Under the pieces are notes generated by a model. That model had not been told where the DNA came from. It saw nothing but the letters and a program-made list of their open reading frames with translations, and did no database searches. From Pezicula radicicola (taxonomy: Eukaryota; Ascomycota; Leotiomycetes; Helotiales; Dermateaceae), in assembly GCA_003008705.1 (NCBI GenBank), contig PDUO01000003.1, forward strand, positions 1,682,793 through 1,746,792: a stretch of DNA of 64,000 nucleotides, written 5' to 3'. Made by a program: the position numbers and the translations under genes. This document shows positions 22,681 to 34,709 of the stretch, piece by piece (positions within the stretch are counted from its first letter, which is position 1; each line of letters begins with the position of its first letter).

Positions 22681-24966
22681 TTTTTTTTCTTGGGCTTTTT
22701 TATGTCTGATGTGTTATCTTCTATGCTGTTCAATGTATGTGTGACGTGGTTGGTTGTTGTGGGTATTATTGATGGAAGGGGAAATGCAGAGGTGAGCTGG
22801 TATGAAGGATCTTGGTCTGGTGATGGGGTAGAAATGGGGTTGAGGGAAATATGGAGTATTGTATTGATGGGTTGATTGATTGACTGGTTGATTGATTGAT
22901 GATATGACGTGATATTGTATCGCTGGTATCGGTTGGTAAGAGTCATTGTTTTTTTTCCCTACCTATGTCTAGAATGTACTACTGTACAGTATAGGTAGAA
23001 CGTTTATTATCATCGCACATATTCTCTATGGTACGAAGTAGGCAGGTAGGTAGGTAAGTAAGCAAACATCTCATCTCATCTCATCCGTTTTGTAGTACCG
23101 TTACTCTTGTATAGAATCTCCTGTATGGAACTATATGCATCGATAGCAGATGATCTGCCCTGTCAGAAAACTGTCAGAGAAAGGATCGCTGTAAATATGA
23201 TAGGTCTAGATAGGGAAATTAGTTCACTGGTCGATACGACGTTGAGAGTTTTGATGCATCGTGATGACTCAATCCGAGGTCCGGGTAAAGAGAGAGATGC
23301 TTGGTGTACATGGGAGGGAGGGAATATTGGAAGGGATGGGAAGGGGAGGTGGAAGGATGAAAGGAAGAAGGATGAAAGAAAGATGGAGGGTGAGTGACGG
23401 ACGATATACTTTGTTTGATACGGCACTACAACATCGGAGTTTCGTACTGTACTATACCTAGGTAGGTACCGAAAGTACTGTACTGCCTTTTCCATAATAC
23501 AGACTTACCGTACACACTTCCCTTTCCTCTTGGTACCAAGGAGAAATTTTCGAGTCGTATACACGGAGTTTCTTAGGTGCTTCACTACTTGCTTCCCCCA
23601 AACTGGGATCGGCCATGAGAGTAAGAGATAGCATAATCCGAATGAATGGGAAGACCGTTGTAAGATGTGATGGAGGACGCATCAGCGGGTAGGCATGCCG
23701 AGGATTGTGAATTGTGATTACGATCTCCTTTGCATGGATTTCTGACATCTGCAGGTTGGCAAGCCGGGCTGCATGGAAGCTTTGCGATTTGCAGTTTTTC
23801 CGTTTTCTAGAAGGATGAGGGGGGTGTGATGGGTGTGGTGTGATGGAAGAGTGTGGGTGTGATGGACCGGCCTGTTGGAGAGCGTTTTTATTGGCGTTGT
23901 GCTTTGAGTGGCTGGTGGTGTGGATTTGTGGAGTTCGGTGGTTGTTTTGGTGTGTAGGTGTCATGTCGTATCGAGGTTGTCGTGTCGTATCGAGGATGTG
24001 GTGTGGAAGTGGGTGTGCTGAAATGAGATGAGATGAGATGGGGCGGGTTTATTTCAAGGAATTGTTATTATTGGCACAACTCATTTGCACAATTATTTCT
24101 ATGGAATCATGTTTACTTGAAATGGATTAGAGGTAAGTACCGTACTAATTTCTTTATATGATATCATTTAATTGGGGGTGTATGTTTAAGTGAGTTACTC
24201 AAATTAAGTGATCCAGCCAGATATAAAGCTGTCCAAAATGATATCTTACAAAGCAATTATCACGACAATACGCAGTAATATGTTCTTACATGGATATGGA
24301 AGTTTGTGATTAGAGGGACAAGTTGATTTCTCTCTCGTAGGCTACCTCCAGCTATGAGGTCTGTAAATTTAGGCTATTTGTGCCTGTAGCACCTCAAGCG
24401 CTCAAGTTTGGTGTGTCGCACGCTGTGAAGTAAACGACAAACCGAGTCCGAGAGTTTCTTTGTCATGGCACCGGGGACCTCGGCAGCTAACTATCAATTG
24501 ATAAAACTTTACAAGTAGCCTCCTATCTAAGGTTCGTACTTCCGGGATATAAGAATGGTTACTTTTGGTTAGTTGAAATATAGTTCTGAAGGAGTGAGGG
24601 GAGTTAAGAAAAGTACTGCTACATATAAGGCGGTGTATAATGGCAAAATAGCGACCAGCATTATATCACGTGGCGTAGTCCAGTGACGATACAGCTACGA
24701 GAAGTTGGGGTGCTGAAGACTCAGTTTGATTAAAGGTAACTCCAATTTGAGGGGCCAATATGGAGGAAGTCCTGTGATCTAAGTTAGATTAAAGGAATAG
24801 TGGTTTTCTCGGAAGTGATTTTTAGTTGAAGAGAACCCCTTGTCAGAACAGCTACCTTAATCGCACAGTACTCGACGACAACCTCCACACCCCACCAAGC
24901 TCTCACGACCAATCTTCAGCCTCCTCCACAACAGAACACCAGTCTTCCCCACGAAAAGCCGCCAAG

Positions 24967-25734
24967 ATGTCAATTATCCAACAAGTAAGCTCGGCCTCTC
25001 TATCCGACAACTGGCGCACTATCAACATCGACGCCCTTGATCCTGAATCCTCTTCGAACTTCGACACCGCTACCCTTCACCCAGCATTTGCACCAGTATC
25101 AGATGGCGAGATCAGGCAGATAGGAGGTCAGGTTAGACAACTGCTAAGAGGTGGTGATGCTGAAGGCGCGTTGAGAGGCGCGCTGGAGAGTGCGCCTTAT
25201 GGAGGTGATGCTGGTGTCAAGGTACGTGTTGGACTTCCCCTGGCATTTGGGGCCGTGTGTAAGATATCAAGAAGATTGAATTAAGGCTAATTGGCGGCTC
25301 TGCATCTTAGGATGTGCATTTACAGACTGTCACAGAGGTCTTGCAGTCTATCAAGGCTTCAGATATGACCCCCATGCTTCAACGAATCTACAGGTCCGAA
25401 GGCGGCAGTGATGCTCTGGATGTCTTGATGAAGTACCTGTATGTCTCCATTTCCTGTCCGGATGTCTGTCTATATAAGGAAATTATACTGATCATTCTAT
25501 CCATACATTAGATACAAAGGCATGGCCTCCTCCGAACGTCCATCCCGCGGGTCAGCCCTTTCACCCCAGACCACAGGCGCGGCTTTCTCACAGATCGGAG
25601 GTGGTAGACCCGGTGCTGCCAATGAAAGTAGCGGAGCCGCAATGAGTGTACTGCTGAGTTGGCATGAGAAGGTTGTTGAGGTTGCAGGTTTGGGATGTGT
25701 CGGACGGACTATGACTGATTGGAGAAAGGTTTAA
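24967..25734 (+). CDS. ARC15: Arp2/3 complex subunit 5 (ARPC5, 16-kDa subunit)
   Basis: Three exons, 24967-25221, 25311-25438 and 25512-25734, give 201 residues. ARPC5 hallmarks are present: the N-terminal NWRTINIDALDPES segment, the helix VRQLLRGGDAEGALRGALESAPYG, KDVHLQTVTEVLQSIK, MLQRIYRSEGGSDALDVLMKYLYKGMA and the C-terminal LLSWHEKVVEVAGLGCVGRTMTDWRKV. The subunit belongs to the seven-member complex that nucleates branched actin at endocytic patches and hyphal tips. The ATG at 24967 has a good context (GCCAAGATG); the longer upstream frame has no ATG. Fungal members have a Ser/Gly-rich insertion like the one after residue 130 here. This is the only clearly universal housekeeping gene in the window; the symbol follows yeast ARC15. 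Confidence 0.95.
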
Positions 25735-27463
25735 GATGGATTCGATTAGAATGGCAGTTTTTGATGTGGAGAGGGACAACACAGCTGGGAGGCGAGGGAG
25801 ATATCTGCAAAGCGCAGGCAAAATACAAGAGATCAGTCACAGCAGGTGGAAATGTACTTTGATGGTTTTGTGTTTATATTTGGGTTCGTTGGTAGGTGCT
25901 GATGGGAGTTGGGTTGCGAGTGCATACTCGTGCATTTGAAAAGCATGATACGGTGGCAAGCACTCCACTACTCACTTTCTGCGATATCATCTCTTCTGGC
26001 TCTTCAGAGGCACCCTCTTCGCCTGCAACTCAAGGAGCCATGAACCCGACGGTAGCAAAAATTCACACACCGCTACACCGTGTCAATAAACAGCATTTTC
26101 CTCCTTGCCACAAAAGCTGCGGGTACTGTTTAGGGCATAAGAGATACCGGTTGTATTATTCAAGTGGTAAAATCTGTGGTGTTGAAATGGGTCTCTCTTA
26201 GTCTCGTTTTAGCTCTGCGTTGGCACAGCCATCGTGTTGTCATTGCATACATAAGTCACTAGCAGAAAGCTGCATAGCACCGAGAAGTTCCTGCAAAAGT
26301 TTGCCGGTGTTGGGTTTTGAATGTTGGGCACGAGCATAATGAAACTGACTATTTTTGACACTCGTGCGCTCGCAATATTCTTTGCTTTATTCGACTTTGT
26401 CCGTTTCGTTTCAACTTGGTTCTCTGGCGAGTGTCAGTTTTTCTTGTGTTTTCAATAATAGCTCTTGTTGGAAGTCCATTGCTATTATTCTTTCTCTTCT
26501 TTTTCTCTGAGAGCGTGGTATCTGCAAAGCGAAGTACAAGTTTGTGGGCAGTGTAAGAACAGAGTCTACTTACTCTATTAAAACACCATCCCGGCCGGTA
26601 CATGAATCCTCCTTGCACTTGAAAAATGATCCCGAAATGGCATAGGGATATTTTTCTTCGGGATATAATGTGTTTGTCTAAAAGGGAGTTGTTCTGAACC
26701 TCTACCGATTGTGGGCCGGGGAAGGAAATGCAGATAGATATTGAGGGTTGCTCTTTCCATGCCCGTGCTCTTCACTTCGGCCACTTCATTAAGCAGCAGT
26801 TACGCCTGATGTGGAGCTCCAAGTAGAGTTTTCCATCAGCATTTGACCGATGCATGCTTCTACAAACAAAACGTACACGGTGAAGACTTATCCGAGCTCA
26901 GTATCTGGTAAAGGCCAAGACTTATTCGGTCAGAAAGACGCTGAGGAGTCAGGAACTTCAACTTCATCCGCTGTGGACCAATAGTGGGATGTGGAGAGTC
27001 TACTCCGTACTGAGTCTAGTGCCGGACAAGACTTCCTCCGCGGATAAGTCTTTATATCATATTATTGGTACCAAACTTTCCCATTCTGTTTTCAAATCCA
27101 CAATTTTTTGTATGCGGGGACTTGCCTCATACCTGGATAAAGCACCTCAGGTAAGATCTTTGGTTGTCAATTGGCTAAAACGGTCCGTCTTCGCAGTGGG
27201 AATTGGTAATGGCCTTTTCTCACTCATGTTTGTGGCTAGGATCACCACCATAACTTCAGATCTTATTGTATATGTAATACATGATTAACAGATCGATGTG
27301 TTCTGAAGTGCTTCATATACTTGCCATCATATCTTGCCAGTGTCTATGATATCCAATTTAAGAATTATCTTATCGCAAACTACAATTGCTAAACTTCAAT
27401 GAAAAATCACTTGCATCATCCCTCAATCTATTCCCGCCCTTCAACTTAGAACACAACCTCGAA
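25735..27463. other. 1.7-kb intergenic region
   Basis: Between ARPC5 and the MFS gene, same strand. No gene-like ORF. It includes the ARPC5 3' UTR and the transporter promoter; no specific site was recognised. Confidence 0.5.
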
Positions 27464-29447
27464 ATGGGTCTTACACGAGCACCAGAAGACCGTCCTACTC
27501 CCCCAGCTATCTACAATATCCGCATCTATGGACTTGCCCTGCTCGCCTGCATAGGAAGTTGGATGTTTGGATATAATGTCGGTGTGATAGGCGGTACAAT
27601 TGTTCTTCCCTCTTTCTTCAACGACTTCCATCTCCCTCCTGTAGGCTCTACTGCCTATAACAACATCACGAGTAATATTATTAGCTTGTTACAGATTGGC
27701 GGATTGGCGGGAAGCTTGTGTATGTTCTTTGGGATGAGAAGATATGGAAGGAAGTTGGCCTTGGCTGCTTGTGCTGGTGTTTATCTTGTTGGAGCTATAC
27801 TGCAGGTTAGTAATTCAGCTCGAGAGGAAGTTTGAAGTTGAGATTTGCTGACCTTTGGTCTTCCTGCAGACTGTCTCTTATGGGAGTTTAGATATGATGT
27901 ATATTGGCCGTCTGATCACTGGTATTGGAGCAGGAGGTGGAACAGGTGTGTACAATTCCTTATACATCAAAACCTACGACATTGGAATTTACTGACTATT
28001 TGATCCTTGCAGTCGTTGTACCACTCGTACGTATAATTACCACCTCTTCATCAAGGTTATTGCACGCTTAAACTAAGACCTTGAAAATAGTATCTAGCAG
28101 AACTCAGTCCGCCAGCTATCCGTGGCTCAATAGTAGGCATCTACGAAATCAACAATCAACTCTCCTCACTTGTCGGATACTGGTGTAATTACATTGTAAA
28201 CCACTATATCCCAAGCACTTCAACCCGACAATGGCAAATCCCACTCGCCATGCAAATCATACCCTCCTCACTACTCTTCGTCGTCGCCCTTTTCATCCTC
28301 CCCGAATCGCCCCGTTTCCTAGTTAGCAAAAACAAAAGCGCCAAAGCTCGAAGGATCCTTTCGTTTATTAGGCACCTGCCTGAAGATCACGAGTATATTA
28401 ATAGTGAGATTGCTGATTTTGAAGAGGCTCATCGAGGACAAGAACGTGCTAGGGAGAGTCAAAAGGGTAGGTTGGGGATGGTTAGGGAGTTGGGATGGAA
28501 GGGCAATAGGAACCGTGTTATTATTGGTTTGGGGTTGATGATTGGACAAAACTTCACTGGTATCAATGGTGTAAACTTCTATACACCAACGATATTCCGA
28601 TCTATTGGAGTCGAAGGCACAAATACCATCTTACTTGCATCAGGTTCGTCTCCCCCTCCCCTTTCCTTGTCATGAACCTTCACCCTTCTCGAAACAAAAA
28701 ATAAAAATAAAAAGCTAACTAGCGAAAAAAGGAATGTACGCAGCAGTAAAGACCATCGCAACACTCTGCTCCCTAATTTTTCTCATCGACCGCGCAGGCC
28801 GTCGTAAACTCCTACTCATCAGCGCCGTCGGCGTCTCAGCTAGTCTCTGGTATATAGGAGCCTACATAACAGCCGCACACATCGACCTAAGTAAATCAGA
28901 AACAGTAACCAAAACAGCCGGTAGCTGGATCGCGATCGTTTGCGTCTACCTATACGCAGCCTCCTTCTCAATAGCTTGGAATGGAGTAGTATGGGTCTAC
29001 TGTTCCGAAATCTTTCCAGGTCGTATTAAGGATCTGGCTGTTTGTATGACTACTGGTACACAGTGGTTAACTCAATTTGCTGTTGCGAGAGCTAGCCCTT
29101 ACATGCTTTCTTCGTTGAAGGGTGGTTTCTTTTTCTTCTTTGCTAGTTGTATGGTTGTTGCTGGGGTTGGGGTTTGGTTTTTTGTTCCTGAGACTAAGGG
29201 TGTTGGGTTGGAGATGATGGATCGGATTTTTGGGAGTCCGTATGATGGGGGGAATGGGATTGGTGATTTGGAGGTTGGTAGGAAAGAGGAGGAGAGTAAA
29301 ATAGCTAAGGATGTCGATGTGGATGTTGTGAAAGGTGGTCAGAGGGTTGTTGCTGAGCAGTATGGTGGTTTGGAACTTTCGATTTCGAGGGTTAGGAGTA
29401 CTAGGATGGAACAGGCTGGTATTTCGGGTATGGGACAGACGGTTTGA
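27464..29447 (+). CDS. MFS sugar-porter, quinate-permease-like
   Basis: Five exons, 27464-27805, 27870-27945, 28013-28026, 28091-28643 and 28732-29447, give 566 residues. Sugar-porter signatures appear in order: GYNVGVIGG in helix 1, RRYGRK after helix 2, VVPLYLAELSPPAIRG, PESPRFL at the end of helix 6, QNFTGINGVNFYTPTIF in helix 7, DRAGRRKL, WNGVVWVYCSEIFPGRIKDL and PETKGVGLEMMD. The WNG-VWVYCSEIFP and ATQWL-like QWLTQFAVARASPYM blocks recall quinate permeases (QutD/Qa-Y), but no quinate-pathway enzyme is adjacent, so the substrate (quinate, hexose or other polyol) is open. Exon 3 is only 14 nt and supplies VVPL within a conserved motif, so it must be spliced in. The C-terminal tail is long, charged and encoded by G/T-rich DNA. 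Confidence 0.9.
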
Positions 29448-30934
29448 GCTCTTTTTATTATGTTTGTTCAAATTGGACATAGGAGAAAAAGGAAAGGGAA
29501 ATAAAAGGGATATTGTGCGCTCAATAATATTAATAGCTTGGGTCTGAGTCTGGGTCTGGATAACTTTATGAATCTCTGGTCGAAAATATGGTGTTCGAGG
29601 TTGATAAGGCTTTTATTCAAGGAAACATTGGCCTTTTGGAGATTGAGTTACCATTTATTAAGAATATAGCCACTTGCATGACTATAACTGTATTTGCACT
29701 GTCTCTGATCAGAGTTTGATTTTCTTCTGAGCTTATCTGAATCAAGAGTTCAAATCGTCTGTTTGATGTAATGCCACAGCTTAAGCGTACAAAACGAGAA
29801 TAGCAAGTTATAAAAGGAGATATCTGCGACAATTGGCTATCGATAGCAGCTATATACGTCTTTATTCCTCACATATAAGTATAGAGGGATAAATTTAGCG
29901 CAATGGTTGAGAAATCTATGGTTGAAGCGGTAGTCACTTGGGCGAGGGATATGATTTAAGTAATTCATTTGATTCAAGCAACTTACATAGCAATTGTAGA
30001 TACCTGATATAAGGGATTCTATAGAAGGGTGTTGTAACCTATTATACACTTAGATTTAAGCTGTTATTACTTAAAATACCTTCAAAAACAAGCATTCATA
30101 GTGGTGCGTAAGCTTTCCAAAGTTGTAACCTTTCCAATGTAATCATGTAGCCTCCCAAAAACTTCCTCCACTACTACGCTTTGCAACCCCTGCATATACC
30201 AAAGAACAATCTTGAATTTGTTGAAAACCTTTACAGTCTGGCTTTCTGCTGCATATTGGTGGTTATTTGGTTGTAGTTCTCGTCGCTTATATATAGTCGT
30301 TTTTAATGATAGAAATCTAGTGAAATCAAGTGTGTCTGTCGATCCTGATTATCTACCTGGTAAAGCTCGGGACTCTTCTAAATTATTTCAATAGGCCTTG
30401 ATCACCGGTAGGAAGTGAATTTAAGTAAGGCGAGCGACTCGGATATTTACCTGTAATGTAGCGCTTGTCACGAGGCTGGTCGGTGGTGAATTGAAGTTAG
30501 CCGAGCGCGACTAAGATATTTCTTTGTGGTCACTTTCCAATCTTTTCCCCACTTTCATCTGCGGATAATACACACCTACATTCATCCATCGACTTTGATT
30601 CCTTTTCGCTGCCGTAGAACAAGGGCAACTCAATTGAGTACACAAACACTCATTGGTTCCTGAACCGTTTGCCAGTCTCGTTCCGAAAAGGTGACGCCAT
30701 TCCTCGAGCACTACTCAATCGCATATTTGGGCTTTGAAATCCGCCCACGAACATAAAGAGTGAGATCAAGAACAATAGTTTCTTCTCAACGTCAAGCGTT
30801 ATTGAACTTAGCCAAACCCCATATCACGGCAACCGGCACCAAAGACAAGAACCACTTAAAGCGATATTCTCAGAGGGGTACGACAATTCCACTGTGGGAT
30901 ATATTTCCACAATAGCTGCTAACCATATCACAGC
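29448..30934. other. 1.5-kb intergenic region
   Basis: AT-rich, with no supportable ORF. It separates the MFS gene from the tandem 2EXR pair; upstream sequence of the first 2EXR copy may hold a lost first exon that I could not identify. Confidence 0.45.
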
Positions 30935-31812
30935 TTCTGAGCGCTCCAGAAAAGCCCATCACAAAGTTGCCACAGAGACACCGGTCGAAGTCTTCAGAAG
31001 TTCGAGCTATTCCCTAAACTCCCAGTCGAACTTCAACGAGTGATAATTTTTTATGCCCCCCCCCTCCTCGAATCATAGAGGTTGAGCTCAAAAGCAATGA
31101 TTACCGGACGCTTTTGACGAAGCTTCGAAGAGGTCTCGTGCCGGCTCTTCTGCATGTCAATAAGGATATCCGCGATGAAGTTGCGAAAAAGTATATGCGT
31201 ATTCGGGACCATACTGTTTGGGCGCGATACATATGCTTCAGCCCGGATGTCGACACTCTCTGCATCTGCAACCTGGACTGCACGGAGTTGGAAAAAATTT
31301 CCATCAGTATTTTAAATCCCGTAGACCTCTTCAACATCTCCCAACATAGTGAGCACAACAGTGACATTATGGTCCAAGAGCGTATCCGCCATGTTGCGCT
31401 TGATGTTCCGGGCATCTTCTACGAGTTCTATACTAGTTTCTGGTTCGACCATAGGTTTATAAAAGACCTGATCATCTGTTATCCAAAGCTCGAGAATTTG
31501 GATCTTGTTTCTGAAAAGAATTCCAAACATTGTAAAGGGAGCAGAGATATTGAAAATTGCATGTTTATTCCTGCAAGAGGACTTGCAAAGAGAACCTGTC
31601 ATTGGGGTAATTGCGAGGATTCAGATGGAAAGAACCTGTCGCATGAGAAATGCGACACAGAGTCGGTGTATAGATTCTTCAGACTCTTTAAGGTTTTTCG
31701 CGAGACAGATATAGTCTATGAGAACTTAGAGAGAATCAAGCGCTTTGAGAATGAGTATCCAGAGCGGGAAAAGCCAGCTGTTGGGTCCGTTTCCATTGGT
31801 AAATTATGTTAG
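30935..31812 (+). pseudogene. 2EXR-domain protein gene, frame-broken
   Basis: A likely intron acceptor (CTAACCATATCACAG) ends near 30934. From 31001 the frame reads FELFPKLPVELQRVIIFYA, the start of a 2EXR domain, then meets a run of nine C at 31056-31064. After the run the domain continues in another frame as PRIIEVELKS and on through the open frame 31114-31812 (VPALLHVNKDIRDEVAKKY, then a long tail ending SIGKLC). The run length is out by one base (or two), so either the gene is disrupted or the homopolymer was mis-read. The sequence upstream of 31001 also fits a different frame. The domain and tail parallel the intact neighbour at 32512, pointing to tandem duplication. The function of 2EXR proteins, expanded in Leotiomycetes, is unknown. 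Confidence 0.7.
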
Positions 31813-32511
31813 GAAGAGCGGAGGACAAGGCGGTTTGATATGAAACTGAAGGGTTGTCTCTACTGTTGTGTTGAAGCTAGTATGGATGGTGTATGGATTT
31901 CAGTTTCTGGTTAGTTGCCAGAAAGAGTTGCTACTGTCAGTAACTCGCTTGATTCGGAGAACTTAGGAGGGTTTTAGCAGCACATGTACAGTACAGAAAT
32001 ACACTGCATTGCTTACAGCCGCTGGTTAGTGTTTGGCTTCTAAGAATGCTAAGTATATTAATCTGTGCATGGGTAATTCAAGATTGATCAATAGCACACT
32101 TTAACCTCCAGCCCCCAGAATATAGGTGTGTGCAGTCGATGGGATATCGTTGCAGAAGTTCGCATGAATCGCATGCGTCTAAAAGCAGCCTGAAGGTTGT
32201 GCTATGTTGAGTGCAAATGTTACAGCAGAATATACCTTATACAGAGATATTTGTTCATACCATCAATAAGGAACTTGGAACAACTCAACTGGTTTTGAAA
32301 GGCACTTTACAGTTGATGTTACCGTCCTGCCACTTACTTTCCAGTTGGGGAAGGTGGGAGTGAATTGTATTCAAGCGAGCTCACTGGTAGTTCCTTCTTC
32401 TTTTGGCTCCCCACGTCCACAGATCTCACTGACATAACATAACGAACGACACCACTACAATCAACACCACGAACTCAAGGCACACCCTCCAACCTTCGAC
32501 AAATTGTCACA
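31813..32511. other. Spacer between tandem 2EXR genes
   Basis: 700 bp with no ORF of interest. Contains the promoter of the intact copy; a C/A-rich leader (about 32405-32510) precedes its ATG. Confidence 0.5.
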
Positions 32512-33626
32512 ATGGGGATACCACAAAGCAAGATGGCAGATATGACACCAGCCATCGCACGCATCCTATGCCAAGGGACCAACGCGACGAGACTGCCAAC
32601 TACAGAAAGTGAAATCAACACGGCAGAAGCCCTTGAGGATATCAGCGCAGCAGTTAGAGATGAGAATGAAGCAGGAGGTCAGCCTGAGCAGCCTACTACT
32701 GGTATGTTGTGTGATTTGTATCCGGATTGTCTTCCTCCTTGATCGCTGACAAGCATCCAGTCACCACTTCCACCAAATCTAGTGGCGCAAGTCAGCTGCC
32801 AAGAAGACGCGCCGGCCCGAGAAAGTTCACGCTCTACCCCAAGCTGCCAGCAGAGATCAAGAGTCGCATCATTCAATATGCCATAACACCTCGCATTCTT
32901 GAGCTGAGCCTCAAAACCACCGCCAAAGCCGGGACTATCCCATACAAACTACGTGGTGGTCCCGTGCCAGCTCTACTTTTGGTCGATAAAGCGACTCGTG
33001 ATGAGGCCCAGAGAAAATACAAGAAGGTCGGAAAGCCCGGATGGCGTTCTCTTCCTGAAGCTTACATGTATTTCAATCCTCAAATCGACACCCTACTTAT
33101 CACCACTTGGATCGCTCAAGAACGCAGTCATTTGCGAATGAATTTACCATTCAGGCTGTTCGAAGCTTTCGACGGTATTGAGCCCGCAAAGTATGTCCGA
33201 TATGTTGCGTTTCACTATCGTAGTATATTTCAAGTTAGTATTATCAATGACGCTTTACCTGATCGCTTTCACGAATTGCTGCTCCACCACCCGAATCTGC
33301 AGCATTTTGATACGGTTTACGACAACCGTACTCGTACTTCCCGTGCACATAACCCTGAAGATTTCGTCTTCACGGAAGCTGCAGGTATCGCCCATAGAAG
33401 TTGTTTCTGGAATGGGAAGTTTGACACCAAGAAGAATTGTGACATTGCACGCTTCGCAGAATACCTCGACCATTTCGAGGCTGAACGTGGGCTGAAAGAA
33501 AACAAGGGCAAGCAAGTTGAGTGTTTCTGGGAAGATAATCCAGCATGGAAGAGACCTACCGTGGATGGTGTTTCTATCATCCAGAAGCCGGGACTACGAA
33601 AGCGGGCTGGAAAGGGAAAGAAGTGA
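32512..33626 (+). CDS. 2EXR-domain protein, intact tandem copy
   Basis: Two exons, 32512-32701 and 32761-33626 (59-bp intron, donor GTATGT, acceptor CAG), give 351 residues. After a polar N-terminus of about 85 residues comes the 2EXR-type core: FTLYPKLPAEIKSRIIQYAITPRILEL, then PVPALLLVDKATRDEAQRKY and YFNPQIDTLLI. It ends in a basic tail (GLRKRAGKGKK), possibly a nuclear signal. No signal peptide or transmembrane helix. The family is large in plant-associated Leotiomycetes but has no known biochemical role. The copy at 30935-31812 shares PALLxVxKxxRDExxxKY and the same order of blocks. The start Met at 32512 follows ACAATGG and lies in the only open frame leading into the domain. Confidence 0.83.
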
Positions 33627-34709
33627 GAGAGAGCTCAACCGTTAATGGACCCCGATTGGTTGCATGCAACAACTACATCAATTAGCTCAATAGCACCTTG
33701 ATGCATGGTGACATATTTAAGAGAATCAGAATCATCAACGAAGGAGGCCGAGCTAGGGTGGGAATGTTTTGCTGTCATGGTTTATAACTCTAATGGCTTT
33801 CAAGGGGCTGTCTTTTTTGCGGGGAGAGATTTATTGCGAGGAACACATTAATAATTGAAAGGCTGTCAACACTACTGACCCAAAACTTTGTCGCCAGCTT
33901 TCATAGTCTTTACATTATAGATGTATTGATGAAGGTGGTACCAGATACTTCTATGGTAGCTTTACCCGTTTAGTCTACTAGAGCATCTTTTCTCAGTAAG
34001 GATCCGCTTACTTCAACAGTACCGACCTGTGATAATCATTTCAGTCCTAGCTCATTGTCTCACAACTTGGCGTTGCAACATTTTTGTTTTTCTCCATTTT
34101 CATTGCCTAGACTCCAACTGAGACCTTTGGCTAGGCCTTTGTGTGCCTGGACTACTTTGAAGCAACTCTGTGGCTTCTGCCACAATATTATAAGTGATCT
34201 AGAGCACACTATTATGTAAAAGTCTCATGATTAAAGAGTTCAAAAGGCTGCCGTCCTTACATGCTAAGCGAGCAAGAGGAGGACTCGCCCATGGTAGGGT
34301 TGCACAAGAAAGCAAAAAGGAAGTAAAGACCCATAATTCACCATCACAACGATACTTTCCATTATGAATCCCTTTTTGGAGATATTGCAAAGCGTAACAA
34401 AATACAAATTCGTCATCACGTGTAATGTTTGTGTCACAGTGGAAGCTTTTTCTTCAGCTCTTAATGTAAGGGCGCACAAGGTTGCTGGCACACTGAATTA
34501 GCTGGGCATCGAGAACAAGCTTTTTGTGAGACCTTACATACAGTTCTCAAGTCTCCCCCATCATGATCTTTATAGCTACAGAAAAGTCTTGTAGTTGTAT
34601 AAGAAAGGTGTTTTTCCCTATGAGCTTTTCTGCCATACATCATGCATTCTTACTCGAGTAATTTGAATATATCTAAACTCACAAATACACCAATTCAGAT
34701 TTATTCATT
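33627..34709. other. 1.1-kb intergenic region
   Basis: No gene-like ORF on either strand; probably the 2EXR 3' UTR and the promoter of the spherulin-4 gene. Confidence 0.5.

Larger units (their letters stand above)
14087..24966. other. 10.9-kb gene desert, possibly long UTR or non-coding transcription
   Basis: No ORF with family-like sequence on either strand apart from the 31-codon candidate at 20806-20901. Base composition is near normal, not AT-rich, until 22.1 kb, so this is not simply a RIP island. CT-rich, promoter-like sequence lies at about 19740-19850 and 20100-20560. Microsatellites: CTT run at 18798-18828, GGTAA run at 19276-19313, ATTTAG run at 22281-22305, GTTGG-like run at 22630-22678. 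From 21.4 to 24.0 kb the + strand is T/G-rich and low in complexity. Long ORFs such as 16705-17259 (-) lack any protein-like pattern. Confidence 0.5.

Noticed and set aside
14087..24966. Secondary-metabolite core gene (PKS, NRPS, terpene cyclase)
   Set aside because: No long ORF or signature motif in this interval or elsewhere in the window.
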